From: Campylobacter blaseri
Lineage (GTDB): Bacteria; Campylobacterota; Campylobacteria; Campylobacterales; Campylobacteraceae
Direction of reading: 5' to 3'
NCBI RefSeq assembly: GCF_013201895.1
Contig: NZ_CP053841.1
Location: 1,240,001 to 1,304,000, forward strand
DNA length: 64,000 bases
Notes under the pieces: generated by a model
Seen by the model: only the letters and a program-made list of their open reading frames with translations
What the model was told of the DNA's origin: nothing
The model's database searches: none
Made by a program: the position numbers and the translations under genes
Shown here: piece after piece, positions 19,386 to 28,616 of the stretch
Position numbering within the stretch: the first letter of the stretch is position 1
Layout: every line of letters begins with the position of its first letter

Positions 19386-19391
19386 TATAAT
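19386..19391 (+). promoter_or_regulatory. mscL -10 element
   Basis: A consensus TATAAT lies 29 nt before the GTG start, with AAGGA at 19409-19413 as ribosome binding site. It likely drives mscL and, by tight spacing, the Crp/Fnr regulator and following genes. Confidence 0.55.
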
Positions 19392-19419
19392 CTTATAAAA
19401 ATTTACTTAAAGGAATAAA

Positions 19420-19821
19420 GTGAGCTTTATAAAGGAATTTAAAGAATTTGCTATGCGTGGTAATGTCATCGACTTAGCGGTCGGTGTAGTAATCGGAGGG
19501 GCTTTTGGTAAAATTATAAGCTCATTAGTTGCGGATATTATTATGCCAGTTATTGGGGTTATTACAGGTGGTATAAACTTTACTAATTTAAAATTTATAT
19601 TAAAAGATGCGGTCGGCGAAACTCCTGCTATAACTTTAAATTATGGAAATTTTATCCAAATTAGTGTTAATTTTTTAATAATTGCTTTTTGTATATTTAT
19701 GGTTATAAAAGCCATAAATAGTTTAAAAAGAAAAGAGGAGAAAAAAGAAGAGGCGCCAAGCAAAGCACCTGAGGATATTTTACTACTTCAAGAGATAAGA
19801 GATCTTTTAAAAAATAAGTAA
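19420..19821 (+). CDS. mscL: Large-conductance mechanosensitive channel
   Basis: 133 residues, standard length. MscL opens under membrane tension to release solutes during hypo-osmotic shock. The first pore helix region [20 protein letters not shown] (11-30) is nearly diagnostic, followed by a periplasmic loop, a second helix (about 78-100) and a charged cytoplasmic helix ending in EIRDLLKNK. The start is GTG with AAGGA 6 nt upstream. Its stop overlaps the start of the regulator gene by 1 nt. Confidence 0.98.
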   Translation: MSFIKEFKEFAMRGNVIDLAVGVVIGGAFGKIISSLVADIIMPVIGVITGGINFTNLKFILKDAVGETPAITLNYGNFIQISVNFLIIAFCIFMVIKAINSLKRKEEKKEEAPSKAPEDILLLQEIRDLLKNK

Positions 19822-20459
19822 TGATTGAAAATATACCTTTTTTTAAAACACTTTGCAAAAAAGATTTAGATAGATTAGGAGAGATAAGTTTTTATAAATC
19901 CTATAAAAAAGATGAAATTTTATTCTTCGAAGGACAAAGCTCCAAATGGCTATATTTACTAACTAAAGGAAACATTAAAATTTATAAAACTTCCCCAAAA
20001 GGCAAAGAGATATTTTTAAGAGAAATTCGCCCTATAAGCTTTGTTGCTGAACTTGCAAATTTTGAAAATATTCCATATCCGGCTAGTTCAATAATGCTGA
20101 CTGATGGAGAGATTTTAAAGATTGATTATTCTAAATTTAGAGATGAGTTTTTACTAAAACCTGAAATTTGTTTTGAGATGTTAAAATCAATCTCAAAAAA
20201 ATTAATATCAATGAATGATGTTTTCACAAAAGAGCTTATTTTGGACAGTGAGGGTAAAATTGCAAAGTTTATTTGTGAAAACTTTGAAGCATTTACAACA
20301 CTAAAGTATAATCAAATTTCAAAGATACTTAATTTATCACCTGAAACATTTTCAAGAATCATCACTAAATTTAAAAAAGATAATCTTTTAATTGTAAATA
20401 GCAATCAACAAATTGTATCTTTTAATAAAGATAGTTTAAGTAAATTTTATATAACTTAA
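19821..20459 (+). CDS. Crp/Fnr family transcriptional regulator
   Basis: 212 residues: an N-terminal cyclic-nucleotide-binding-like beta barrel (about 8-110), a dimer helix (about 115-145) and a C-terminal winged helix. The recognition helix reads SPETFSRII with E175, S178 and R179 arranged as E-x-x-S-R, the residues FNR uses to read TTGAT. Only three scattered cysteines (12, 117, 152) are present, so no FNR-type iron-sulphur cluster is expected. The signal is unknown. It is co-transcribed after mscL and is a candidate for the FNR-type box at 41493-41506. Confidence 0.92.
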   Translation: MIENIPFFKTLCKKDLDRLGEISFYKSYKKDEILFFEGQSSKWLYLLTKGNIKIYKTSPKGKEIFLREIRPISFVAELANFENIPYPASSIMLTDGEILKIDYSKFRDEFLLKPEICFEMLKSISKKLISMNDVFTKELILDSEGKIAKFICENFEAFTTLKYNQISKILNLSPETFSRIITKFKKDNLLIVNSNQQIVSFNKDSLSKFYIT

Positions 20460-20468
20460 AGGGCTGCT

Positions 20469-21575
20469 ATGTTTTTTAAATTTGTATCTACAACAATTTT
20501 TACTCTTATGAATCTTTATAGCTTGAATTTTTTTCAAAATACATTTTTAAACAGTAAGAATAAAATTTACCTAAACGCTATATTCGTCTTTTGCTTTACC
20601 CTGATAACTCTATTTAATATATTGTATTTTATAGCTTTTAGAGCAGAAAACCTAAATGGTGTCTTATTTAAAGCTTCAGCTATTAGCACAGGGGCTAGTT
20701 TTTTACTATTTTTATCATCAGCTCTGTTTTCAATTATAGGCTTTACAACTAAATTTGTTAAATTCAGCAATAAAAGAAGAGAATTTTTAAAATTGTCTTT
20801 TAATATCTCATTTTTAATATTTATATTTTCATTTTTATTTAAAGGGTTTTATAATGGGATTAAAAAGCCTTTTATAAATAGAGTTGATATTAAAATTTCA
20901 AATTTAAAAGATGATTTAAGCCTTGCCGTGCTTAGTGATATACATCTTGGAAAATATCTTGGAAAAAGTTTTTTGGAGTTATTAGTTGATGAAGTAAATA
21001 AACTAAATGCTGATGCCCTGCTTATAGTTGGTGATATGTTTGATATAAAAGCAAAAGACTTAAAAGATACATTAAATCCACTTAATAATCTAAAAATACC
21101 TTGCTTTTTTGTTTTAGGAAATCACGAATATTATAGTGGAGCATATGAATTAATTGAAGTTTTAAAAAAATATAAAGTTAAAGTTTTAGAAAATGAAAAT
21201 TTAGAGTTTAAGGGCGTAAATTTCGCTGGAGTATACGATAGAGCTGGGCAAAGATTTGGGTATTTAAAGCCAAATTTAAAAAAAGCTTTACAAAATAAAA
21301 ATGAAAATTTACCAACAATTTTGTTAGCACATCAGCCAAAGTATATTTATGAAAATGTAAAAGATGAGGTTGATTTATGTATTTGTGGACATACTCACGC
21401 AGGACAAATTTTTCCATTTTCCCTTCTTGTGCTAATGGAGCAAAAATACTTATATGGACTTTATAAAGAGCAAGATAAACAAATATATGTAAGTAGTGGT
21501 GCAGGTTTTTGGGGGCCTCCTGTTAGGATACTAGCTCCTGCTGAGATAGCATTTTTAAATTTAAAAAAAGGTTAA
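20469..21575 (+). CDS. Membrane-anchored metallophosphoesterase (YkuE/Cj0846-type)
   Basis: 368 residues. Three to four N-terminal membrane helices (to about 125) precede a calcineurin-like phosphoesterase domain with the full metal site: D157 and H159 (SDIHLG), GD at 188-189, GNHE at 217-220, H288 (LAHQP) and GHTH at 307-310. Proteins of this type act at the membrane surface, some on lipid substrates such as UDP-diacylglucosamine or phospholipid intermediates. Adjacency to psd (2-nt gap) suggests a phospholipid or lipid A connection, but the substrate is not shown. Confidence 0.88.
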   Translation: MFFKFVSTTIFTLMNLYSLNFFQNTFLNSKNKIYLNAIFVFCFTLITLFNILYFIAFRAENLNGVLFKASAISTGASFLLFLSSALFSIIGFTTKFVKFSNKRREFLKLSFNISFLIFIFSFLFKGFYNGIKKPFINRVDIKISNLKDDLSLAVLSDIHLGKYLGKSFLELLVDEVNKLNADALLIVGDMFDIKAKDLKDTLNPLNNLKIPCFFVLGNHEYYSGAYELIEVLKKYKVKVLENENLEFKGVNFAGVYDRAGQRFGYLKPNLKKALQNKNENLPTILLAHQPKYIYENVKDEVDLCICGHTHAGQIFPFSLLVLMEQKYLYGLYKEQDKQIYVSSGAGFWGPPVRILAPAEIAFLNLKKG

Positions 21576-21577
21576 TT

Positions 21578-22357
21578 ATGACAAATTTAATTTCTTGCAT
21601 TTTTGGAAAAATAGCAAGTATAAAATTTCCAAAAAAAGTTCAAAACTTTATAAATAAAAGTTATGTAAATTATTTTAAAATTGATATGAGTGAGTTTAAA
21701 AACTATACAGAATATAGGAGTTTAAATGAACTTTTTACAAGAACTTTAACCAAAAAAAGAGAACTTTCATGCTCAAATTTCATAAGTCCAAGTGATGGTG
21801 TAGTTTTTCAAACAGGAGTTAGTTCAGAGTTTAAAGCTTTTAGCATAAAAGGCATTGATTATAATATTAAAGAGCTTTTAGATGAAGATATAGATGATGA
21901 GTTAAAATATCTAAATATATATCTTTCTCCAAAAGACTATCATCACTATCACAGCCCTTGTGACTTACAAATTTTAGAGGCAAAATACATACCTGCAAAA
22001 CTCTATAGCGTTGCAAAAAGCGCGATTTTAAAAATTCCAAATTTATATGCTAAAAATGAAAGAGTTATTTTAAAGACAAAACTTGAAAATAATAAAATTT
22101 TATGGCTTGTTTTTGTTGGGGCTTTAAATGTTGGAAAAATGAAATTTAATTTTGATAAAAACATTCAAACAAATGCAAAAAAAGGTAAAAATATATATAA
22201 ATATGAAAATTTACTCTATAAAAAAGGTGAACATTTAGGAAATTTTGAATTAGGCTCAACTATTGTAATTTTAGCCAATCAAGATAGTTTAAATTTTGAT
22301 ACTCAAAATAGTGAAAATATTAAGTTTGGGCAATCGTTAGGTGAAATCTTAAGCTAG
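21578..22357 (+). CDS. psd: Phosphatidylserine decarboxylase proenzyme
   Basis: 259 residues. Psd converts phosphatidylserine to phosphatidylethanolamine at the inner membrane. The self-cleavage motif LGST is at 225-228, where Ser227 becomes the pyruvoyl group of the alpha chain. The upstream SPSDG (70-74) and YHHYHSP (121-127) blocks carry the conserved Asp and His residues. At 259 residues it belongs to the shorter bacterial form. It follows the phosphoesterase with a 2-nt gap. Confidence 0.96.
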   Translation: MTNLISCIFGKIASIKFPKKVQNFINKSYVNYFKIDMSEFKNYTEYRSLNELFTRTLTKKRELSCSNFISPSDGVVFQTGVSSEFKAFSIKGIDYNIKELLDEDIDDELKYLNIYLSPKDYHHYHSPCDLQILEAKYIPAKLYSVAKSAILKIPNLYAKNERVILKTKLENNKILWLVFVGALNVGKMKFNFDKNIQTNAKKGKNIYKYENLLYKKGEHLGNFELGSTIVILANQDSLNFDTQNSENIKFGQSLGEILS

Positions 22358-22382
22358 TTTTAAATATTTTTATACTTAAATA

Positions 22383-22388
22383 TATAAT
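22383..22388 (+). promoter_or_regulatory. Putative promoter of first pseudopilin
   Basis: TATAAT occurs in the 50-nt gap after psd, 20 nt before the ATG, with AAGGA at 22396-22400 as ribosome binding site. The predicted leader is very short, so confidence is limited. Confidence 0.35.
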
Positions 22389-22407
22389 ACACAAGAAGGA
22401 ATATTAA

Positions 22408-22851
22408 ATGAAAAAAGCTTTTACGATGATTGAACTAATATTTGTCATAGTAATTTTAGGAATACTTGCAGCTGTCGTAATCCCAAGATTAGCAGTAGCA
22501 AGAGATGATGCAAAAATTAGTAAATTTTCTCAAAATCTTTCTATGACAATAACAGATTGTATCTCTTTTTATATATCACAAGGCAAGTATGACAAAGATA
22601 TATCTAAAATGACAAATGTTGATGTTGTGAATAAAAAAGACTATACTGCAGAACTTGCTATGAATGATGTAAGTTGTGTTAAAATAGTTTTGTATAATGA
22701 AAATGATACAAAAAATGGTATAAATAAAGGCTCTTTAGAAGTTATTCCTATAAATAAAGATAATGTAATTTGCAAAAAATTACATTTGATTCCTTCTATA
22801 AAAAATCATCTTCAAGCTAAAAGATATATAATTAATAATACAATAAATTAA
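22408..22851 (+). CDS. Type IV pilin-like (pseudopilin) protein 1
   Basis: 147 residues with a class III prepilin leader: MKKA followed by FTMIELIFVIVILGILAA. Cleavage is expected between residues 4 and 5, leaving Phe1 and the conserved Glu5 of the mature pilin. A hydrophobic helix runs to about residue 26. The rest is soluble with two or three cysteines. It would be processed by a prepilin peptidase and assembled into a pseudopilus, probably of a competence-type system as Campylobacter lack classical type IV pili. It is paralogous at its N-terminus to the next gene. Confidence 0.88.
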   Translation: MKKAFTMIELIFVIVILGILAAVVIPRLAVARDDAKISKFSQNLSMTITDCISFYISQGKYDKDISKMTNVDVVNKKDYTAELAMNDVSCVKIVLYNENDTKNGINKGSLEVIPINKDNVICKKLHLIPSIKNHLQAKRYIINNTIN

Positions 22852-22863
22852 ACTACATTTTGA

Positions 22864-22869
22864 TATAAT
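22864..22869 (+). promoter_or_regulatory. Promoter of second pseudopilin and priA
   Basis: A consensus TATAAT preceded by TTTTGA lies 34 nt before the ATG at 22904, with AAGGA at 22892-22896. It gives the second pseudopilin and priA their own transcription start. Confidence 0.5.
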
Positions 22870-22903
22870 AACTTATAGAATCAAATAATAAAAGGATTTA
22901 AGT

Positions 22904-23344
22904 ATGAAAAAAATGAAATATGGTTTTACAATGATGGAGTTAGTTTTTGTTATAGTTATTTTGGGAATTTTATCTGCTGTTGCTATTCCTAGGTTAGCTG
23001 TAAGCAGAGATGATGCAACTGTTGCAAAAATTAGAGCTGATCTATCAGCCATTAGAAGCGGAATATCATTAAAAAAATCTGAAAATTTGATGTCTGGAAA
23101 TGTTGCAACTCCTAAACTTGGAGATTTTTTTGAAAATGTGCTAAGCAAGCCGTTATCAAAAGGTGATTCAAGGAATGGGTGGACAAAAAATAGTGATAAC
23201 TCTTATACCGCCTGCGTTGCTGGGCAATGCGCTACATTTACATACTATGAAACCAAGCAAACTATAAAGGTAGGCACAAAAGATCAAAATGTAAGTGCTG
23301 GTACTTTATTGTGTCAAGGTAAAAATTGCCATCTTTTTGAGTAA
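22904..23344 (+). CDS. Type IV pilin-like (pseudopilin) protein 2
   Basis: 146 residues. The leader is MKKMKYG, followed by FTMMELVFVIVILGILSA with Glu at mature position 5, so prepilin peptidase should cut after Gly7. Both pseudopilins then share IPRLAV-x-RDDA, showing a common origin. The C-terminal half contains two Cys pairs (CVAGQC and CQGKNC) that could form disulphides in the periplasm. Its stop codon is directly followed by the priA start, so expression of the two is linked. Confidence 0.9.
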   Translation: MKKMKYGFTMMELVFVIVILGILSAVAIPRLAVSRDDATVAKIRADLSAIRSGISLKKSENLMSGNVATPKLGDFFENVLSKPLSKGDSRNGWTKNSDNSYTACVAGQCATFTYYETKQTIKVGTKDQNVSAGTLLCQGKNCHLFE

Positions 23345-25177
23345 ATGAAATATTATAAAGTTGCTATTTTAAATAAAAACTTAGAACCATTAACTTATCA
23401 CTTTGATAAAAATGTATCTATATACTCCATAGTTGAAGTTGTTTTAAAAAACAAACTTCATAAAGGAGTCATAATAAAAGAGGTCGAAAAACCAATCTTT
23501 AAAACTGCAGAAATTTCTACAGTTTTAGAAGAAAAGCTTTCCAAAATGCAAATAAGCTTAGCAAACTTTATCTCATACTACTATATATCTAAAATTGGAA
23601 TCTCTTTTAATCTATTTACACCATACAAAAATAAAAACGATCAAAATATAAATTTTAAACTAAAACCAAATTTAAGCCCAAATCAACAAAAAGGCTATGA
23701 GTTTATAAAAAATAATCAAATTTCTCTTTTGTTTGGCGATACGGGAAGTGGAAAAAGTGAAATTTATATAAGTTTACTTGTTGATATTTTAAACAAAGGA
23801 AAACAAGCTCTTTTTTTAATGCCTGAAATTTCCTTAACACCGCAAATGGAAAAGAGATTAAAAAAATATTTTGGCGATCACATCGGTGTTTGGCACTCAA
23901 AAATAACAAAGTCTGAAAAAGAAAAGCTACTAAAAGATTTTGAAAATGGCGATATAAAACTAATTGCAGGAGCTAGGTCTGCTCTTTTTTTGCCATTTAC
24001 AAATTTAGGACTAATTATAGTTGATGAAGAGCATGATGATAGCTACAAATCTTCTCAAAATCCAAGATACAATGCTAAAGATTTGGCTTTATATATAGCT
24101 AAAAAACTTGATAGTAAAATAGTTTTAGGCTCAGCAACACCATCTCTATCTAGCTTTGTAAAACATCCTAGCTTTAGACTAAAAGGAACCTATTTTAGTA
24201 GCCAAAAAACGATTGATTATGATATTAGTGAAACTAAAATTACCCCAAAAATTCTCCAAGAGTTAAAAAACACTCTATCAAATAAAAATCAAGCCATAGT
24301 TTTTTTACCAACAAGAGCTAATTTTAAATATATGATCTGCAAAGAGTGTAAAACCATTGTAACTTGTCCATATTGTAGTGTTGGGATGAGTTTTCACAAA
24401 AGTAAAAATGCTTTAGTTTGCCACTATTGTGGATTTAGCATGTATGCAAAAACTAATTGTGAAAAGTGTGGAAATGAGGTTTTAGAGTCAAAAAGAATGG
24501 GGACAAGTGAGGTAGTAAGCCAGCTTCAAAGCTATTTCCCTAGTGCAAATATTGCTAAATTTGATAGAGATGAGATAACTACTCAAAAAAAACTTATAAA
24601 TATACTTAGTGATTTTAATGATGGAAAAATTGATATACTAGTAGGAACTCAGATGCTTAGCAAAGGACACGACTATCATAATGTAAAGCTAGCTGTTGTT
24701 ATGGGAATTGATGCTGGGCTTTCATATGCTGATTATAAAGCTAGAGAAAAAACTCTCTCACTTGCTATTCAAATAGCAGGTCGTTCAGGTCGTACTGGAA
24801 AAGGCAAAATTCTATTGCAAACGGAACAAGCTGATTTTTTTAAAGATTATATAGAAAATTATGATAAGTTTTTAAAAGAAGAAAAATATTACCGAGATGG
24901 GCTTTACCCTCCTTTTACAAGGCTCTTAAGAATTTTAATATCTCATAAAAATGAAAAAAAAGCAGAAGAATCTATGCAAATTTGCTTAAACAATTTAAAA
25001 AAAATTGAAGATATAGAGATGATTGGCTATGGAAAAGCCGCTATTGAATATATATCATCTAAATATAGGTATGAAATTTTGATAAGAGCTAATTCACACA
25101 AGCCTTTAATAAAAGCAGGGAACATTTGCGATACCACAAATGTTCAAATAGATATGGATCCAATCAGCTTTAGTTAA
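23345..25177 (+). CDS. priA: Primosomal replication restart helicase
   Basis: 610 residues, shorter than the E. coli enzyme mainly in the N-terminal DNA-binding domain. PriA restarts collapsed forks by loading DnaB. Walker A is GDTGSGKS at 131-138 and the Walker B is DEEH at 227-230. Between helicase motifs III and V lies the zinc-binding insertion with four CxxC pairs (about 333-382). The start immediately follows the second pseudopilin stop. The stop codon overlaps the convergent queC stop, with both contained in one TTAA at 25174-25177. Confidence 0.97.
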   Translation: MKYYKVAILNKNLEPLTYHFDKNVSIYSIVEVVLKNKLHKGVIIKEVEKPIFKTAEISTVLEEKLSKMQISLANFISYYYISKIGISFNLFTPYKNKNDQNINFKLKPNLSPNQQKGYEFIKNNQISLLFGDTGSGKSEIYISLLVDILNKGKQALFLMPEISLTPQMEKRLKKYFGDHIGVWHSKITKSEKEKLLKDFENGDIKLIAGARSALFLPFTNLGLIIVDEEHDDSYKSSQNPRYNAKDLALYIAKKLDSKIVLGSATPSLSSFVKHPSFRLKGTYFSSQKTIDYDISETKITPKILQELKNTLSNKNQAIVFLPTRANFKYMICKECKTIVTCPYCSVGMSFHKSKNALVCHYCGFSMYAKTNCEKCGNEVLESKRMGTSEVVSQLQSYFPSANIAKFDRDEITTQKKLINILSDFNDGKIDILVGTQMLSKGHDYHNVKLAVVMGIDAGLSYADYKAREKTLSLAIQIAGRSGRTGKGKILLQTEQADFFKDYIENYDKFLKEEKYYRDGLYPPFTRLLRILISHKNEKKAEESMQICLNNLKKIEDIEMIGYGKAAIEYISSKYRYEILIRANSHKPLIKAGNICDTTNVQIDMDPISFS

Positions 25178-25848
25178 ACCTCTATTTTGTAAGGAATTTC
25201 ATCCTTGTATCCTGCCAACTTAAAACCTTTAAGTCTTAGTTTACAACTATCACATTCACCACAAGCCTTATCACTTGCCTCATAACAACTCCAAGTGTAT
25301 TTTAAAGGAACATTGAGTTTCATTGCCTCTTTTACAATTTCAGCTTTACTTAAATGGACAAGTGGCATTTTTACCTTAGTCTTTACCTTTGTAGCTCGAC
25401 CTAAATTTATACTTTTTTCAAAAGATTTTATAAATTCTTCTGAACAATCAGGATAACCACTACTATCCTCTTCCACAACACCTATAAAAATAGCTTCACA
25501 ACCCTCTTTTTCAGCTAAAGCCGCTGCAATGCTTAAAAATATTCCATTTCTAAATGGAACATAGGTTATTGGAATCTCTTTATCACTAAGATTGTTTTTT
25601 GGAATTTCAATACTTTTATCAGTTAGTGCATTTGCTCCAATTTGAGCTATAAAACTAACATCTAAAATTTCTTTTTTATAAACATTTAAATCATCACAAA
25701 TTTTTAAAAAAGACTCTTTTTCCCTCTCCATTGTTCGTTGAAGATAATCAAAATGCAAAGCAACTATCTCATATCCTTCATTTTTTGCAATGTAGGCACA
25801 AAGTGTGCTATCCATTCCGCCACTAATTATACAAAGTGCTTTTTTCAA
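25174..25848 (-). CDS. queC: 7-cyano-7-deazaguanine synthase
   Basis: 224 residues. QueC makes preQ0 from 7-carboxy-7-deazaguanine with ATP and ammonia in queuosine biosynthesis. The PP-loop SGGMDST is at 9-15. A zinc site near the C-terminus is formed by [15 protein letters not shown] (about 188-202). The start ATG is at 25848, divergent from ybeY across a 53-nt gap. No other queuosine gene lies in this window, and I saw no preQ1 riboswitch in the short leader. Confidence 0.97.
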   Translation of the reverse strand: MKKALCIISGGMDSTLCAYIAKNEGYEIVALHFDYLQRTMEREKESFLKICDDLNVYKKEILDVSFIAQIGANALTDKSIEIPKNNLSDKEIPITYVPFRNGIFLSIAAALAEKEGCEAIFIGVVEEDSSGYPDCSEEFIKSFEKSINLGRATKVKTKVKMPLVHLSKAEIVKEAMKLNVPLKYTWSCYEASDKACGECDSCKLRLKGFKLAGYKDEIPYKIEV

Positions 25849-25901
25849 ATTTAATCCTTTTTTAGATATAATTTTATCAAAATTTCATATAAAGGTTTTA
25901 A

Positions 25902-26306
25902 TTGATAAGTTGTGAAGAAGAATACCCAAATATATTAAATGATATAGCCAAAACTCTTTTAGATGATGAAATAGAGCTTGTTTTTGTAGATAGCACTGAG
26001 ATGCAAAAAATAAATAAAAATGAGAGAAGCATAGATAAAACTACTGATGTTTTAAGCTTTCCATATGAAAAAATGTCAAATTTCCCAATCGGATCTATTG
26101 TTATAAATAAAGAGCTTGCAAAAGAAAAAGCAGATGAATTAAACCATGATTTTACCAGTGAAATCGCCCTTCTTTTTATACATGGACTTTTGCACATATT
26201 AGGATATGATCACGAAAATGACACTGGAGAAATGAGAGAAAAAGAGCTAGAGTTAATTACTAAATTTAACCTACCAAAAAGTCTAATTATTAGAAGCCAA
26301 TCTTAG
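25902..26306 (+). CDS. ybeY: Endoribonuclease / rRNA maturation factor YbeY
   Basis: 134 residues. YbeY is a zinc-dependent factor for 16S rRNA 3' end maturation and ribosome quality control. The metal site [11 protein letters not shown] has His94, His98 and His104, the diagnostic H-x3-H-x5-H. The start is TTG with AAAGG about 7 nt upstream; no in-frame ATG precedes the conserved region. The stop lies 2 nt from the convergent mrdA stop. Confidence 0.95.
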   Translation: MISCEEEYPNILNDIAKTLLDDEIELVFVDSTEMQKINKNERSIDKTTDVLSFPYEKMSNFPIGSIVINKELAKEKADELNHDFTSEIALLFIHGLLHILGYDHENDTGEMREKELELITKFNLPKSLIIRSQS

Positions 26307-26308
26307 TT

Positions 26309-28108
26309 TTATTTTTTATTTGAGGTATTTGGGATATCTATATACCCCATCTCTATTAGTTTTTCATAAATCTTTTTTACTATTGGAGAGCCTGCACTAC
26401 TGCCACCACCACCATGTTCAACTAAAACAGTAACAGCATATTTTGGGTTCTCATATGGACCAAAGCTAGTAAGCCAAGCATGAGAGCGATGATAATACTC
26501 CATATCTTTTTCTTTCATTCTTACAAGTTCACTTTGTGGAATTCCAACAACTTGTGCAGTTCCTGTTTTAGCTCCTATGTTTATAGGAATACCTTTAAAG
26601 TATTTACTGGCTGTTCCTTTTTGATGGTGTGCTACCTCAAACATCGCCTTTCTAATATATGGAAGTTGCTCTTTTTCAAAAGCATTGAAAATTTCAGTTG
26701 TTTTAAACTCAACATCTTTTCCATCAATTTTTCTAATAAAATGCGGCGTTAGTCCTTTTCCACTTGCAAGCTCTGCTGTGTATTTAGCTATTTGCATAGG
26801 TGTAACTAAAAAATTTCCTTGTCCAATTGAAGTAATAACAGTTTCACCCATATACCATGGTTGATTATACTTTTCCATCTTCCAAGCTTTATTTGGAACT
26901 ACTCCTATAAACTCATTTGGCAAATCTATCCCCGTTTTTTTGCCAAGCCCATATTTTTGTAAATTTGCAGATATATAATCTATTCCAACAACTAAGCTAC
27001 CCTCATAAAAATAGACATCACAACTCTCTCTAATGGCATCATTTAGATTTATTTTACCATGTCCCCAAGTTTTCCAGCACCTAAATTTACGGCCACCTAG
27101 CTCTATGTAGCCACCACACCTATATTCTTGCTCTTTTGTAATAAGCCCACTATTTAAAAAAGACATACCAACACCCATTTTTATAACAGATCCTGGCGGA
27201 TAAAGTCCATTTATGAGTTTATTTGTAAATGGGTGATCTAAATCTTCTATTAGCTCCCTCCACTCTTTACTAGAAATTCCTGTAACAAATGGATTTAGTT
27301 CATACTCAGGGTAGCTCCCGGCACCTATGATTGCGCCTGTATTTACATCCATTATAACAACAGCCCCAGCCTTATCTTTAAAAAGTTCTTTCAAAAACTT
27401 TTGAAGTTCCATATTTATATGAAGTTCTATATCTTTGCTAGTTGGCTTTTCATAAAAAATTTCTTCAACAACTTTATTTAAAGCAGTAACTTTTGTCTTT
27501 CTAGCTCCTCTTTCTCCTTGAAGCTCTTCATTGTAATATGACTCTACTCCACTTTTACCAATCTTATTTGTAAGCTTAGAAAGTGGGTTATTTTCCATAT
27601 CTTTTGCGTTGGCTTTGCCAACATATCCAATAATATGGGATGCTAAGTCGTTATATGGGTAAAATCTAATACTTTTTGACTCCACTTTTAAATTATCTCT
27701 TAAATTTAACTCTGAAAAATGTGGAACAACATCATCATAATTTAAAAAATCTACAACCTCGATAAAATCTTGATTATACAAAGAGTTGTTTCGTTTATAT
27801 GTTTTTTCAACCTCAGTAGCATTAATATCTATAAATAGATTGGATAGGTACTTAACCTCTGTATCTAAATCAGATGCTTTTAAATGGGGTGCTAAAAATA
27901 TAGAAAAACCAAGCCTGTTTATAGCTAAAGCATTTCCTGTTGAGTCCATTATCTGACCCCTAACAGGTGGTAAATAGTTGGTTTTTATAGCATTTGATTT
28001 TGCTATATCTGTATAATAATCGCTAGCTTTAATACTTAGATAATAAACCCTAGAAATTAGTGTTATCCAAACAACAACCATGATACTAAAAACTATTTTT
28101 AGCCTCAT
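26309..28108 (-). CDS. mrdA: Penicillin-binding protein 2 (elongasome transpeptidase)
   Basis: 599 residues: one N-terminal membrane anchor (about 5-23), a pedestal domain with the RGQIMDSTGNALA block (50-62), and a transpeptidase domain. The three active-site motifs are SVIK (307-310, Ser307 nucleophile), SCD (362-364) and KTG (514-516). It cross-links peptidoglycan during side-wall elongation with RodA, which is also in this window at 57223. It overlaps the MreD-like gene by 4 nt. Confidence 0.97.
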   Translation of the reverse strand: MRLKIVFSIMVVVWITLISRVYYLSIKASDYYTDIAKSNAIKTNYLPPVRGQIMDSTGNALAINRLGFSIFLAPHLKASDLDTEVKYLSNLFIDINATEVEKTYKRNNSLYNQDFIEVVDFLNYDDVVPHFSELNLRDNLKVESKSIRFYPYNDLASHIIGYVGKANAKDMENNPLSKLTNKIGKSGVESYYNEELQGERGARKTKVTALNKVVEEIFYEKPTSKDIELHINMELQKFLKELFKDKAGAVVIMDVNTGAIIGAGSYPEYELNPFVTGISSKEWRELIEDLDHPFTNKLINGLYPPGSVIKMGVGMSFLNSGLITKEQEYRCGGYIELGGRKFRCWKTWGHGKINLNDAIRESCDVYFYEGSLVVGIDYISANLQKYGLGKKTGIDLPNEFIGVVPNKAWKMEKYNQPWYMGETVITSIGQGNFLVTPMQIAKYTAELASGKGLTPHFIRKIDGKDVEFKTTEIFNAFEKEQLPYIRKAMFEVAHHQKGTASKYFKGIPINIGAKTGTAQVVGIPQSELVRMKEKDMEYYHRSHAWLTSFGPYENPKYAVTVLVEHGGGGSSAGSPIVKKIYEKLIEMGYIDIPNTSNKK

Positions 28109-28590
28109 ATGATTCTGCCTTTAAATACAAGTAACACAAACACAGATTCAATTAATATATAAAAAATATACTCATATCCAATTGGTAAAAAACTCTCATC
28201 TTTAATATGCAAAACAAGATTACTTGCCATAAAGCTCCCTAAATAGCCAATAATAACTAATATAACTAAAAATAAATTTCTAAATTTTACCTTTAAAAGA
28301 AGCCATGTAAAGATAAAATAATAAAATATACTAAAAAAAATAGCAGTAGAAAATACTTCAAATCCATGTAAAATTTCTGCAATTAATATAAAAAATATAC
28401 TTTGATACCATTCAGAATTATAATCTTTATAATTTTTTATTTTTTCATAATTTAAAATAACTGTATATGTAAAAAAAAATCCAATTAATGGTGGAAAGGC
28501 TATAAATAAAGACGATAATATTTGATATATCAATATAATACATACAAATAAAATATTTTTTGTAGATTTTTTTGATAAACCTTTTTCCAT
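28105..28590 (-). CDS. Membrane protein, candidate MreD
   Basis: 161 residues with about five hydrophobic helices and almost no soluble part beyond a basic N-terminus. I see no diagnostic motif. Length, topology and position immediately before mrdA (4-nt overlap) match MreD, whose gene usually precedes mrdA in rod-shaped Gram-negatives. In C. jejuni the equivalent gene (Cj0651, from memory) is unnamed. The MreD call is by context and topology only. Confidence 0.6.
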   Translation of the reverse strand: MEKGLSKKSTKNILFVCIILIYQILSSLFIAFPPLIGFFFTYTVILNYEKIKNYKDYNSEWYQSIFFILIAEILHGFEVFSTAIFFSIFYYFIFTWLLLKVKFRNLFLVILVIIGYLGSFMASNLVLHIKDESFLPIGYEYIFYILIESVFVLLVFKGRII

Positions 28591-28616
28591 ATTCTACCTT
28601 ATAAAACCAAGCTTAT

